DNA of 43,950 bases from CAYLJO01 sp964383905 (GTDB lineage: Bacteria; Acidobacteriota; Blastocatellia; Pyrinomonadales; Pyrinomonadaceae), in NCBI GenBank assembly GCA_964383905.1, contig CAYLJO010000021.1:1-43950 (forward strand). The letters are read 5' to 3'. The notes beneath the pieces are model-generated. The model did no database searches, was not told the DNA's origin, and worked only from the letters and a program-made list of their open reading frames with translations. The translations under genes were made by a program, and so were the position numbers. Below are positions 24,589 through 33,121 of this stretch, in pieces (positions within the stretch are counted from its first letter, which is position 1; each line of letters begins with the position of its first letter).

Positions 24589-24617
24589 TTGACTCTTCGT
24601 GGGCTTTATCGTAAAAG
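24589..24617 (+). promoter_or_regulatory. Probable promoter of the GAF gene
   Basis: TTGACT (24589-24594, 5 of 6 consensus) and TAAAAG (24612-24617, 4 of 6) are 17 bp apart, about 60 bp before the ATG at 24678. A tandem 19-bp repeat lies over the -10 and initial transcribed region. Confidence 0.4.
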
Positions 24618-24648
24618 CACATTAACCTCGTAAAAGTACCTTAACCTG
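24611..24648 (+). repeat. Tandem 19-bp direct repeat, possible operator
   Basis: Two adjacent copies of GTAAAAGCACATTAACCTC-like sequence (24611-24629 and 24630-24648) differ at 3 of 19 positions. The repeat overlaps the proposed -10 and initial transcribed region of the GAF gene, where a repressor would typically bind. A spacing near two helical turns puts both copies on one face of the DNA. Confidence 0.5.
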
Positions 24649-24677
24649 ATAATTACTTTTGATGAGGGAGGTGAGCA

Positions 24678-25274
24678 ATGAAAGCGCCTTTACCTGAGAA
24701 TGAGGCCGCCCGGCTGGAAGCCCTGCGCCGGTACGAGGTTTTGGACACGGACCCTGATGAGTTGCTTGACGCCCTGACACGGCTGGCCGCTTATATTTGC
24801 GGGACGCCGATTGCCGTGATCTCGCTGGTGGACTCTGACAGGCAGTGGTTCAAGTCGCGGATGGGAATGATGGCCGAGGAGACGGCCCGCGATATTTCTT
24901 TCTGCCAGTACGCGATCCTGCAGCCCGGCCCCTTCATCGTCCGTGATGCCCTCAGTGACGAGCGCTTCAGGACAAGCCCGCTCGTCACATCGGATCCTTA
25001 CATCAGGTTTTGCGCCGGCTCGCCACTGATCACGGACGAAGGCCTCAAGATCGGCACGCTGTGCGTCATCGACCGAGTCCCTAAAGACCTTGACCCGGAG
25101 CAGATCGCCGCCCTCAGAATTCTCAGCCACTTAGTGATGACCCAGATTGATCAGCGCCGGACTATAGATAGTTTGACCCGTTCCCTCGACGAGCAGAAAT
25201 TAAGGACAACGGAACTTGAAGAGCGTCTGAGCCGGCGGGAGAAGAATAAGGATGAGACGATCGACGGCAATTGA
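24678..25274 (+). CDS. GAF-domain sensor protein
   Basis: 198 residues with a strong GGGAGGTGA ribosome binding site. It begins with the family signature ENEAARLEALRRYEVLDTDP, then a GAF domain (LTRLAAYICGTPIAVISLVD; DRQWFKSRMGM; ETARDISFCQYAI; AGSPLITDEGLKIGTLCVID). A C-terminal helix follows, charged and probably coiled coil (SLTRSLDEQKLRTTELEERL). In relatives this GAF module usually precedes a kinase or GGDEF output domain; here the protein ends without one. It may act as a partner protein or be the remnant of a larger sensor. It is cytoplasmic; the ligand is unknown. It diverges from the VgrG island and has its own promoter-like region. Confidence 0.87.
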   Translation: MKAPLPENEAARLEALRRYEVLDTDPDELLDALTRLAAYICGTPIAVISLVDSDRQWFKSRMGMMAEETARDISFCQYAILQPGPFIVRDALSDERFRTSPLVTSDPYIRFCAGSPLITDEGLKIGTLCVIDRVPKDLDPEQIAALRILSHLVMTQIDQRRTIDSLTRSLDEQKLRTTELEERLSRREKNKDETIDGN

Positions 25275-25304
25275 ATTCCCGCCGGTGGCGGGTGAGCTCT
25301 TAAC

Positions 25305-25337
25305 AAGAAAGCAAATCATTATACGTCCTGCTTTTTT
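25305..25337 (+). terminator. Possible intrinsic terminator after the GAF gene
   Basis: AAGAAAGCA (25305-25313) pairs with TGCTTTTTT (25329-25337) with one G-U pair and a 15-nt loop, and ends in seven Ts. The stem is AT-rich, so it is weak. A second, GC-rich stem, CCCGCC-GGT-GGCGGG, overlaps the stop region at 25278-25292 but has no T run. Confidence 0.35.
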
Positions 25338-25443
25338 TAATTTACCACGTGGGTTCCGGGAATCAATTTTTGAAGCCTGCCTGTATCTTCCTGTTAGCAC
25401 CCTAAGTTGACTGCGACGCTGATCTTGGGCGAAGATTCTTTTA

Positions 25444-27978
25444 ATGCCGATCAGCCTTCGTCATAGCGGCCCAGTGGTTGTTTTCGCCCTGATCCTCTTT
25501 TGCGCCCGAACAGCACAGGCTCAGTCGCCGGCCGAGCGTCATCAAAAGCTTCGTGCCGCCGTTGAAGAGAGAAATTATGCCGGCGCGGTAACCGACCTCC
25601 AAGCTATCCGGACGACCGAGCCCTCTATTTTTTCACTAAATAACTACGATTACCTCCTCGCGCGACTATCGGAGCGGCGCGGCGACATGGCGACGGCTGC
25701 GGCCGGCTATCAAGCTGTAGTTATACGCAATTCGATGCTCTCCCAGTATGCCCTCTGGCATCTGGCGCGGGTTGCGCGGTCAACCGGGAATCTAATTTTG
25801 GAACGCGAGCAGTTGCGCCAGTTGTTCGCCACCGCGCCGACCAGTCTCCTGCGCGCCGCCGCTCTCGCCAGGCTGGGCCAGAGTTTTTTCGAGAGTGGCG
25901 ATTACCCGGCGGCTATTTCAACGCTCCGTACGCAGAATAAAACGGCCGGTGGAGCGGGTGCGCGTGAGGCTCTCGCACTCATCGGCCAGGCGTACTTACA
26001 CGGCGGTCAACAGGCGGCCGCGCGCGAAGCTTTCAACAATCTCGTCACACAGTTACCCGACCCATCACGCCCGGACGATTTTGCGCTCACAGGCGCCCGC
26101 GGGCTGGACGTCCTCGACGGCGGAAGCGAAGAGGCGGCGCAGCGGGCCGCGCCTCAGCTCGCGGAAAGCGAGCACCTGCGCCGTGCTTTGATCTATAGCT
26201 TTAATCGTGATTTCGCCGCCGCGCGCCGCCATTATCTCGCTATCGTTCAGCGCTACGGGCAGAGCCCGGGCGTGCCGGATGCGCTCTACCAGATCGGGCG
26301 CGGCTTCTATCAGGAATTGCGTTTTGAAGATGCGATCAGCTATTTCCAGCGTGTGGTGTCTGAGTACCCAAACAGCCCGAGCGCCCGCGACGCGCTCGGC
26401 TTTACCGCGGCCTCATACACCCGCTTGAAACGGACGGATGAGGCGGTGGCCGCGTATCGCCTCTTAATCGACCGTTACCCGAATGCGCCGAATCCCGAAC
26501 GCCCCTTCCTCAACATCATAGATGCCCTGCGCGAAGCCGGACGCGAGGCGGAAGCGCTCTCGTGGGTGGAGCAGACCCGCTCACGGTTCAAAGGTCAAAT
26601 TGGCGCGACGCTCGCCCTTTTCTCTCAAGCCCGCATACATCTTGTGCAGGGCGCGTGGTCGGCCGCGCTCGTCGATCTGGACGCTCTTAAAAGGCAGGGT
26701 GATCTCGGCGGCACGCGCGTTTCAGGCGGCACCAGTCAATCCGAAGTGGGGTTCACGCGCGCCTATGTGCTCGAACAGACGGGCCGCGCGGAAGAGGCTA
26801 TCAACGCTTACCTTGAGATCGCGGATGGACGCGGCGAGTATTATGGCGGGCGCGCGACGCGGCGGTTGCGGGCCTTGGCGTTCGACGAACGGACGCGCGA
26901 TACGGTGCTTGCGCGTATGCAATCGCTGCGGGCGAATGCTCAGCAGGCGCTGGCGGGCGGGCGTCCGGAAGATGCGCGTCGTTTTGCACAGTCCGCAATG
27001 AGATTGACGGAAGATTCTGCCGTGACGGGTGAATTGCTCGAAATTGCCCGTCGCGCCTATACGCTTCTCCCGAATTACAGCCGTATGCCGGTGCCACGAC
27101 TCCTTGATGTCGGAAGAAGAGAGGTCATTACTACCGGCCCACGCGCGGGTGTTTCTGACGGGTCGCATCTTTCCCTTGCCCGCGAGCTTCTTTTCCTTGG
27201 ACTTTATGATGAGGGGGCGCCGGAACTGGCCGTTGCCGGGAACGCGTTCGGTGGCGCGGGGACTGAAGGGGTCACGGCCCAAGAGGACTCACAATCAGCT
27301 ACTGCCGACCGGGACTCGAAAAAAGCCCAAACAGGCCGGCCGAACACGCGCTCGATTGATGAAGCTTACACGCTTGCCGTCCTTTTCAAACGCGGCGAGA
27401 GGGCCAATCATGCGATCCGCTTCGCCGAATTACTCTGGAAAAATATTCCCGGCGACTACCTTCTTGAGCTGGCCCCACGGGAAATGGCGGAACTCCTCTA
27501 CCCCGCGCCGTACTCGGCGGTGCTGCTTGAGAGCGGGCCGCCCCGCGGCGTTGACCCGCGCTTTATTCTCGCGATCGCGCGTCAGGAATCACGGTTTCAA
27601 CCGGAGGTAAAATCGGTCTCCGCCGCGCGGGGCCTGCTGCAATTCATACCATCTACGGCGAGCGCTATCGCCACGCAGTTAGGAGAATCTTCATTCCGCC
27701 CGGATGATCTTTATGACCCGCGCATAGCTATACTGTTCGGGTCGCAGTACATGGGTAATCTGTTCAAACAGTTTCCTGATATGCTGCAGGCGGTTGCCGC
27801 CTCCTACAACGGCGGCGAAGATAACGCGGCGCGCTGGGTGGCGCGTGCCGGATCAAACGACCCGGACCGTTACGTGCCCGAAATTGGATTTACGCAAACC
27901 AAGGACTATGTCTTCAAAGTTCTGCCTAACTTCTGGTCATATCAAAAACTCTATACCGAGAAGCTTGAGCGACACTAA
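25444..27978 (+). CDS. Periplasmic Slt70-like lytic transglycosylase with TPR domain
   Basis: 844 residues. The N-terminal signal peptide (GPVVVFALILFCARTAQAQS) probably ends at AQA. Residues about 30-560 are helical repeats, several TPR-like (AALARLGQSFFESGDYPAAI; DALYQIGRGFYQELRFEDAI; ARDALGFTAASYTRLKRTDE). The SLT catalytic domain is at about 690-825: DPRFILAIARQESRF with the catalytic Glu E715, VSAARGLLQFIPSTA, DLYDPRIAILFGSQYMG and AVAASYNGGEDNAARW. It cuts peptidoglycan glycan strands with formation of 1,6-anhydro ends. The order of long helical platform then SLT domain is that of Slt70, but it is larger. There is no clear ribosome binding site before the ATG, which is supported by the signal peptide. 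The SCO1-like gene follows 40 bp later. Confidence 0.92.
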   Translation: MPISLRHSGPVVVFALILFCARTAQAQSPAERHQKLRAAVEERNYAGAVTDLQAIRTTEPSIFSLNNYDYLLARLSERRGDMATAAAGYQAVVIRNSMLSQYALWHLARVARSTGNLILEREQLRQLFATAPTSLLRAAALARLGQSFFESGDYPAAISTLRTQNKTAGGAGAREALALIGQAYLHGGQQAAAREAFNNLVTQLPDPSRPDDFALTGARGLDVLDGGSEEAAQRAAPQLAESEHLRRALIYSFNRDFAAARRHYLAIVQRYGQSPGVPDALYQIGRGFYQELRFEDAISYFQRVVSEYPNSPSARDALGFTAASYTRLKRTDEAVAAYRLLIDRYPNAPNPERPFLNIIDALREAGREAEALSWVEQTRSRFKGQIGATLALFSQARIHLVQGAWSAALVDLDALKRQGDLGGTRVSGGTSQSEVGFTRAYVLEQTGRAEEAINAYLEIADGRGEYYGGRATRRLRALAFDERTRDTVLARMQSLRANAQQALAGGRPEDARRFAQSAMRLTEDSAVTGELLEIARRAYTLLPNYSRMPVPRLLDVGRREVITTGPRAGVSDGSHLSLARELLFLGLYDEGAPELAVAGNAFGGAGTEGVTAQEDSQSATADRDSKKAQTGRPNTRSIDEAYTLAVLFKRGERANHAIRFAELLWKNIPGDYLLELAPREMAELLYPAPYSAVLLESGPPRGVDPRFILAIARQESRFQPEVKSVSAARGLLQFIPSTASAIATQLGESSFRPDDLYDPRIAILFGSQYMGNLFKQFPDMLQAVAASYNGGEDNAARWVARAGSNDPDRYVPEIGFTQTKDYVFKVLPNFWSYQKLYTEKLERH

Positions 27979-28018
27979 AGCCCGTAGCAGCCAAGGCGCC
28001 GGTGATGTCGGGCATCAA

Positions 28019-28921
28019 ATGCCCTCCCTCAAGGTCGGGCTACTGCCGGTCATTCGACTGTGCGCTCTATTCCTTCTGTGTGCGGGCCTGCCGGCCTGCC
28101 ATTCGCCTGTCGCTTCGCGCGGGAAGCATTACGACGTGAGGGGTAAAGTGGTCTCGGTTGATAAAAGCAGGCGGCAGGTCACTATCGCTCACGAAGATAT
28201 AGAGGGTTACATGCCCGCCATGGTGATGCCTTTTTCACTGCGTGATGATTCAGCACTGAATATTCTGACGTCCGGCGACCTGGTCAGCGCGACGCTCGTC
28301 GTCGACGGCTCTTCTTCATGGCTCGAAAACGTAATCATCACCGAAGAGGCTTCTGAAACGTCGGATGGCGACAAATCGGAAGGGTTACAGGAACCGAAGC
28401 CGGGCGACGAGGTCCCCGACTTCGGGCTTATCAATCAGGACGGCAAACGGGTTCACATCGCTCAATACCGGGGTAAGATTCTCCTTCTGACGTTTATTTA
28501 CACGCGCTGCCCGGTGCCGGAGTACTGCACCCTGATGAGCAACAATTTCGCCGAGATTGATAAAGAGCTTCAGAAAGAGTCCAATCTATACGCACGGACG
28601 CACCTGCTCAGCATTAGCTTCGATCCCGAATACGACACGCCGAAGGTTTTGCGCAGCTACGGGGCAGCCCACACCGGCAACTACAGTCAGGAGACTTTCG
28701 CTCACTGGGAGTTTGCTTCCGGGAGTCCGGATGAGGTTAAGGGGATCGCCCAATTTTTCGGGCTCCGCTATTTTCAGGAGACCGGCCAGATCGTCCACAG
28801 CTTACGCACGGCAATCATTACTCCCGACGGCAAGCTCTTCAAGCTCTACAGTGGCAACGGCTGGAGACCTTCCGAAGCACTGCGCGATATCCAAAGTGTT
28901 GGTGCCCAAGCGCAACGCTAA
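28019..28921 (+). CDS. CusF-like plus SCO1/SenC fusion lipoprotein (copper delivery)
   Basis: 300 residues from ATG 28019. The frame is open upstream, but that region overlaps the transglycosylase gene. The lipoprotein signal ends at GLPAC (C27). Residues about 36-110 resemble the CusF/copper-binding domain: DVRGKVVSVDKSRRQVTIAH, then EDIEGYMPAMVMPF with two Met. Residues about 125-295 are a SCO1/thioredoxin-like domain: VPDFGLINQDGKRV, LLLTFIYTRCPVPEYC, and VHSLRTAIITPDGKLF with H260. SCO1 proteins bind copper through two Cys and a His and help mature the CuA site of cytochrome oxidase. Here the cysteines (C164, C170) are five residues apart rather than three. It is convergent with the M13 peptidase gene. 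Confidence 0.9.
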   Translation: MPSLKVGLLPVIRLCALFLLCAGLPACHSPVASRGKHYDVRGKVVSVDKSRRQVTIAHEDIEGYMPAMVMPFSLRDDSALNILTSGDLVSATLVVDGSSSWLENVIITEEASETSDGDKSEGLQEPKPGDEVPDFGLINQDGKRVHIAQYRGKILLLTFIYTRCPVPEYCTLMSNNFAEIDKELQKESNLYARTHLLSISFDPEYDTPKVLRSYGAAHTGNYSQETFAHWEFASGSPDEVKGIAQFFGLRYFQETGQIVHSLRTAIITPDGKLFKLYSGNGWRPSEALRDIQSVGAQAQR

Positions 28922-28940
28922 AGTTAGAGCGCGTAACCAA

Positions 28941-28966
28941 AGAGGGCCTCCGGCCGGTGGCCCTCT
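28941..28966. terminator. Symmetrical hairpin between convergent genes
   Basis: AGAGGGCC (28941-28948) and GGCCCTCT (28959-28966) form a perfect 8-bp stem around a 10-nt loop that is itself partly palindromic. It sits between the stop of the SCO1-like gene and the stop of the M13 peptidase gene, and could end both transcripts. It lacks a T tract, so intrinsic termination is not certain. Confidence 0.5.
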
Positions 28967-28993
28967 ATACAGGCAGGTGAATTGATAGCATTT

Positions 28994-31102
28994 TTACCAG
29001 ATCTGGCAGCGCTTCTGGGGAGGGCGCATCATCGGATCGCCTTGTTTGCACTGGAAAGCCTGCGCAAACGCGGGCATGTTTGAAAGCGGCCCGTTAACCC
29101 TAAATCGGGCCAGCGGGTGCGGGTCGGTGTTGACGGCCAAGCGCTCGTATTCAGGGCGGGCGTTCTGCGCCCATATCTGAGCGTAACCCAGAAAGAACCG
29201 CTGCTCGGGGGTGAAGCCGTCGATATCAGCGGGCCGGGGCTTGCCCTCAAGAGACTTTTCAAAAGCGGCAAAGGCGACGGTCAGCCCGCCGAGGTCGGCA
29301 ATGCTCTCGCCGAGCACCAACCCGCCATTCTCGTGCAGACCGGGCTGCACTTCATAGCTGTCGAACTGCTCTTTAACACAGGCGGCGCGCTCCTTAAAGT
29401 TCTTCGCGTCTTCGGGCGTCCACCAGTCTTTAAGGTTGCCTTGCGCGTCAAACTGGCGGCCCGAGTCGTCGAAGCCGTGTGTCATCTCGTGACCGATGAC
29501 GGCGCCCACGGCCCCATAATTAATGGCGTCATCCGCCTGCGGATCATAGAACGGCGGCTGCAGAATGCCGGCCGGGAACACGATCTCATTCATCGATGAA
29601 TTGTAGTAAGCGTTGACGGTCGGCGGCGTCATGCCCCACTCGGTGCGGTCCACGGGCTTACCGATTTTGCCCAAGTTACGCTTCCTCTCGAACTCAGATG
29701 ACCGCGCGACGTTGTCGATGAAAGGTCCCCGGTCGATCTTCAGCGCCGAATAATCCCGCCATTTCTCCGGATAGCCGATCTTTCTGGCGAAGGCGTCGAG
29801 TTTCGTGATCGCTTGTTGACGCGTCGCGGGGCTCATCCAACTGAGCGTGGAAAGATCTCCTCGAAGGGCTGAAACAAGGTTCTGCACCATCTGCTTGGCC
29901 CGTTCTTTAGCCTCCGGCGGGAAGTTCTTTTGCACAAACGCCTGGCCGACAGCCTCACCGAGAGCCCGATCCGTGCTGGCCACGCAGCGCTTCCAGCGCG
30001 GAAGATGCTCCTTCGTGCCGGTCAGGATGGCGCTATTGAAGTGGAAGTCTTCGTCGACGAATTTTGAGGAGAGGCTCGGTGCGGCCGAATTGATCAAGTG
30101 CCAGCGGAGATAGGTCTTCCAATCTGAGAGCGGCACGGCCGTGAGCTCCCGCGCCACCTCCTTGAAGAAATCCGGTTGCCCGACATTGACCGAGTCGATC
30201 CCGCCGACACCCATGTCGTTGAAATAAGTGTTCCAGGAAAAGTCGGGCGTGAGCGCTTGCAGCCGGGCCAGATCCATTTTGTGATAGACCGCATTGGGGT
30301 CGCGCCGCTCGACGCGGGTCATCGAAGATTTGGCCAGGCCGGTCTCAATCCCCATCACCGTTTGAGCTTCGGCCGCGGCCTTCGCGCCGTCGTCGCCCAG
30401 CAACTCAAACATTTTGGCCACGTGTTTGACATACTCGTCGCGAATCTCTTTGGACTTCGGGTCGTCTTTCGTGTAATAGTCACGATCGGGCAGCCCTATT
30501 CCGCCCTGGGAAGCGTTGGCAATAACCTGGGTGCTGTTCTTAAGATCCTGTCTCGCGCCGAAAGAGAAAAGCGCGTCCACCCCGCGGCCATGCAGGTGGG
30601 CGATCTCTTTCTCCAGGCCCCGAAGATCCTTGATCTTCTCGATCCGCTTGAATTCAGGCGCGAGCGGCCTGGTGCCTTCGGCCTCAATTTTCTCCGTATC
30701 CATGCAGCTCGCGTAGTAGTCGCCGATCTTACGCTCGTTGCTCCCTTTCGGCGCTCTGGTGTTCTTCTCCGCCGCTTCCAGAATTTCTCGCAGACTCTCT
30801 CTATTCCTCTCGGCCAACTCGTTGAAGCGGCCCCAGCGCGGGTAGGCGGCGGGGACCGGGTTTCTGGCCGCCCACCCGCCGTTGGCGAACCGGTTGAAGT
30901 CCTGGCAGGCGTTCACACTCCGATCCAGGTTCGAGACATCAAAACCATGACTATCGGGGCCAGACGAAAAGCCGGCCGGCGCAGTGGATGGGTCGGGGCG
31001 AGCGCTAGCTGCGTGGATGCTCCGGTAACCGATGGCGGCCAGGCCCACCAGCGCTAATGCCAACGCCGGCGCCGGCACCATACGTAAGGTGAATGAACGC
31101 AT
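28994..31102 (-). CDS. M13 family zinc metallopeptidase (neprilysin/PepO type)
   Basis: 702 residues from ATG 31102, chosen because TAGGAGG lies about ten bases upstream and a signal peptide (APALALALVGLAAIGYRSIH) follows; the longer frame from 31174 has neither. The N-terminal domain begins CQDFNRFANGGWAARNPVPA, and the M13 N-terminal helical region runs to about 480. The catalytic part has VNAYYNSSMNEIVFPAGILQ, the zinc-binding HEMTH (H538, E539, H542), GESIADLGG with the third ligand E599, and the C-terminal RPPQKRCQIW ending close to the aromatic residue typical of the family. These enzymes cut peptides of up to about 40 residues, here probably in the periplasm. No lipobox is seen. It stands alone between etfA and a convergent terminator. 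Confidence 0.93.
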   Translation of the reverse strand: MRSFTLRMVPAPALALALVGLAAIGYRSIHAASARPDPSTAPAGFSSGPDSHGFDVSNLDRSVNACQDFNRFANGGWAARNPVPAAYPRWGRFNELAERNRESLREILEAAEKNTRAPKGSNERKIGDYYASCMDTEKIEAEGTRPLAPEFKRIEKIKDLRGLEKEIAHLHGRGVDALFSFGARQDLKNSTQVIANASQGGIGLPDRDYYTKDDPKSKEIRDEYVKHVAKMFELLGDDGAKAAAEAQTVMGIETGLAKSSMTRVERRDPNAVYHKMDLARLQALTPDFSWNTYFNDMGVGGIDSVNVGQPDFFKEVARELTAVPLSDWKTYLRWHLINSAAPSLSSKFVDEDFHFNSAILTGTKEHLPRWKRCVASTDRALGEAVGQAFVQKNFPPEAKERAKQMVQNLVSALRGDLSTLSWMSPATRQQAITKLDAFARKIGYPEKWRDYSALKIDRGPFIDNVARSSEFERKRNLGKIGKPVDRTEWGMTPPTVNAYYNSSMNEIVFPAGILQPPFYDPQADDAINYGAVGAVIGHEMTHGFDDSGRQFDAQGNLKDWWTPEDAKNFKERAACVKEQFDSYEVQPGLHENGGLVLGESIADLGGLTVAFAAFEKSLEGKPRPADIDGFTPEQRFFLGYAQIWAQNARPEYERLAVNTDPHPLARFRVNGPLSNMPAFAQAFQCKQGDPMMRPPQKRCQIW

Positions 31103-31173
31103 AGAATAGAGGCCTCCTAAAAAATGGCTGATTAAATAAGGGGGAGGGTAAATTGAGGGGACTCTTTTCAACA

Positions 31174-31179
31174 ATTATA
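31174..31179 (-). promoter_or_regulatory. -10 element of the M13 peptidase gene
   Basis: A perfect TATAAT on the minus strand about 70 bp before the ATG at 31102. No good -35 was found at 16-18 bp; the nearest, TTAACT, is 15 bp away. It lies in the gap just after etfA, so the peptidase may have its own transcript. Confidence 0.35.
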
Positions 31180-31207
31180 ATACTTGCCGCGCGAAGTTAA
31201 TAATCCG

Positions 31208-32188
31208 TTAACCCTTCAGCTTCTTTATTTCTTCGGTCAGCACCGGGACTACTTCGAAGAGGTCGCCGACGATGGCGTAATCCGCAACGTCGAAGATGGG
31301 CGCTTCGGGGTCCTTGTTGACGGCAACGATCGTGCCCGAGTTCTTCATCCCGACCAGATGCTGAATCGCGCCGGAAATGCCGAGGGCGATATAAAGCTTA
31401 GGCGCGACCGTCTGGCCTGATGATCCTATTTGGCGATCAATCGGCAGCCATTCGGCGTCACAGATCGGTCGCGAAGCGGCGAGGTCGCCGCCGAGGGCTT
31501 CCGCGAGCTTTTCGGCGATGGCGATATTCTCTTTACTCTTAATGCCACGGCCCACCGCGACGATCACATCGGCCCGGCTTAGATCGACGGCCTGCTTGAC
31601 CTCTTGAAACGCCGGCTCAGGCGTCATGCGCACTTCGCCGACCTCAACCGTCATGGTTTCAACGGGCGCGCCGCTTCCCTTGACCGCCTGATCCTGACGG
31701 TAAGCGCCCGATTGAAAGGTCGCGAATACGGGCGGGTCATCGTCTGACACCACATCCGCGTCAATCTTCCCGAGGAAGATGCGGCGGGTAAACGTCATTT
31801 CGCCGTTCGCAACTTTAGCGCGGATGCAATCGCTGATCAGACCTTTACGGAAGCGCGCGCCGAGTTTAGGCGCAAAATCACGCACAAGGTAGGTGTGCGG
31901 CATGATGACGTACTGCGGCTCGAGCCGTCGCACCACTTGCTCCATCGCGTCCGTGTAAGCGTCGGGCGTATATTCGCCGAGCTTCTCGTGATCGGCATAA
32001 ATTACCCGGCTGAGATGATAGGCGGCGACCTCTTGCGCCAGACTGCCCATTCCTGAGCCAAGCACTACGGCAGCCACAGGCTGCCGCAACTCGGCGCCGA
32101 GGTTCTGCGCAGCAGCGACAGCTTCAAATGAAGTTTTACTGAGCGCCCCCGCCCGGTGCTCGGCGAAAACAAGAATACCGTTGCTCAT
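31208..32188 (-). CDS. etfA: Electron transfer flavoprotein alpha subunit
   Basis: 326 residues, usual length. The N-terminal domain starts GILVFAEHRAGALSKTSFEA. The C-terminal FAD domain is clear: SRADVIVAVGRGIKSKENIA, GSSGQTVAPKLYIALGISGA, IQHLVGMKNSGTIVAVNKDP, EAPIFDVADYAIVGDLFEVV. With EtfB it forms a soluble heterodimer that takes electrons from acyl-CoA dehydrogenases and passes them to the quinone pool. It follows etfB with a 106-bp gap that contains a repeat array. It ends the long fab/etf run. Confidence 0.95.
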   Translation of the reverse strand: MSNGILVFAEHRAGALSKTSFEAVAAAQNLGAELRQPVAAVVLGSGMGSLAQEVAAYHLSRVIYADHEKLGEYTPDAYTDAMEQVVRRLEPQYVIMPHTYLVRDFAPKLGARFRKGLISDCIRAKVANGEMTFTRRIFLGKIDADVVSDDDPPVFATFQSGAYRQDQAVKGSGAPVETMTVEVGEVRMTPEPAFQEVKQAVDLSRADVIVAVGRGIKSKENIAIAEKLAEALGGDLAASRPICDAEWLPIDRQIGSSGQTVAPKLYIALGISGAIQHLVGMKNSGTIVAVNKDPEAPIFDVADYAIVGDLFEVVPVLTEEIKKLKG

Positions 32189-32207
32189 TCACGACCCTTT
32201 CCCCGGT

Positions 32208-32293
32208 AGTAATCAGTTATCAGTAATCAGCAAAAACAGGCGCGCCTTAATGCTAATTTCATACTGACTGCTGATTACTGACTACTAATTACT
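32208..32293. repeat. Intergenic heptad array 1, inverted arrangement
   Basis: Left arm 32208-32231: three tandem heptads of form AGT(A/T)ATC plus AGC. Right arm 32270-32293: GCT plus three heptads of form (G/A)A(T/C)TACT. The arms are inverted copies of each other (about 20 of 23 positions) around a 38-bp centre, so a long hairpin can form in RNA or DNA. It fills the etfB-etfA gap and ends within two bases of the etfB stop. Two other gaps in the window (34415-34475 and 43036-43129) hold arrays built the same way with different bases. Confidence 0.65.
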
Positions 32294-32294
32294 T

Positions 32295-33068
32295 TTAGAT
32301 GACTCGCGCTTCCGTGCGAAGTTTCTCGGCGAGCGCCACGGCCCCGGCTTTCGCGTCGCCATCGCCGAGAAACTGTGTCTGTTTGGTTTTCTCGGGAAAA
32401 TAAATCTTACGTATTCGTTGATGCGGGGGGCGGGTCGCGGCTTCACCGGCAGCCGGGACTTCTTTGATCTCTTTCTTCTTCGCCGCCATGATCCCTTTAA
32501 GTGAGGCGTAGCGAATCTGATTAATGCCGGACTGGATGGTCAAGAGCGCCGGCATCGGCATTGAATACCATTGATACCAGCCATTTTCCAGTTCCCGCTT
32601 AGCCCTCAGTTGTTCGCCCGACGCATCGACTTCAATCACAATCGTCGCGTGCGGCAGCCCAAGCAGGTCCGCCATAATCACCCCCGTCTGCGCATACCCG
32701 TTATCATCAGATTGCAGCCCGGTGAGAATAAGATCGGCCTGCTCGTGACGGATCGCTTCGGCAAGGACAGCAGCGGCCGAAAAAGGCGGTAGGCTAAGAA
32801 GATCATCGCCGACAACATGGACGGCGCGGTCCGCGCCCCGGGCGAGCGCATCCTTGATCACGCTCTTCACACGCTGCGGTCCCATCGAGCAAACGACGAC
32901 TTCCCCGCCGTGCTTCTCCTTTAAGCGCAACGCTTCTTCGAGCGCATACCCGTCGGATTCGTTGACCTCGTAAGAGAGGTCGCCCTCTTCGATCCAGGTG
33001 GCCTCTTTATTGATGCGGAGGATCGCATCCTTATTGGCGACCTGCTTCATTAAAACGACTATTTTCAT
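32295..33068 (-). CDS. etfB: Electron transfer flavoprotein beta subunit
   Basis: 257 residues from ATG 33068, which has AAAAGGAAG directly before it; the longer frame upstream is only the shadow of fabF. Family blocks: MKIVVLMKQVANKDAILRIN, NESDGYALEEALRLKEKHGG, VVVCSMGPQRVKSVIKDALA, GADRAVHVV, DLILTGLQSDDNGYAQTGVI, and the later EVDASGEQLRAKRELENGWY. EtfB binds AMP and contacts dehydrogenases. The C-terminal tail is slightly long (ETKQTQFLGDGDAKAGAVAL), which is common. It lies 53 bp after fabF. Confidence 0.95.
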   Translation of the reverse strand: MKIVVLMKQVANKDAILRINKEATWIEEGDLSYEVNESDGYALEEALRLKEKHGGEVVVCSMGPQRVKSVIKDALARGADRAVHVVGDDLLSLPPFSAAAVLAEAIRHEQADLILTGLQSDDNGYAQTGVIMADLLGLPHATIVIEVDASGEQLRAKRELENGWYQWYSMPMPALLTIQSGINQIRYASLKGIMAAKKKEIKEVPAAGEAATRPPHQRIRKIYFPEKTKQTQFLGDGDAKAGAVALAEKLRTEARVI

Positions 33069-33121
33069 CTTCCTTTTCTTGCCCGCAGTGGTGATTGCCT
33101 GACGAGCCGGTTCTGCCGCGA

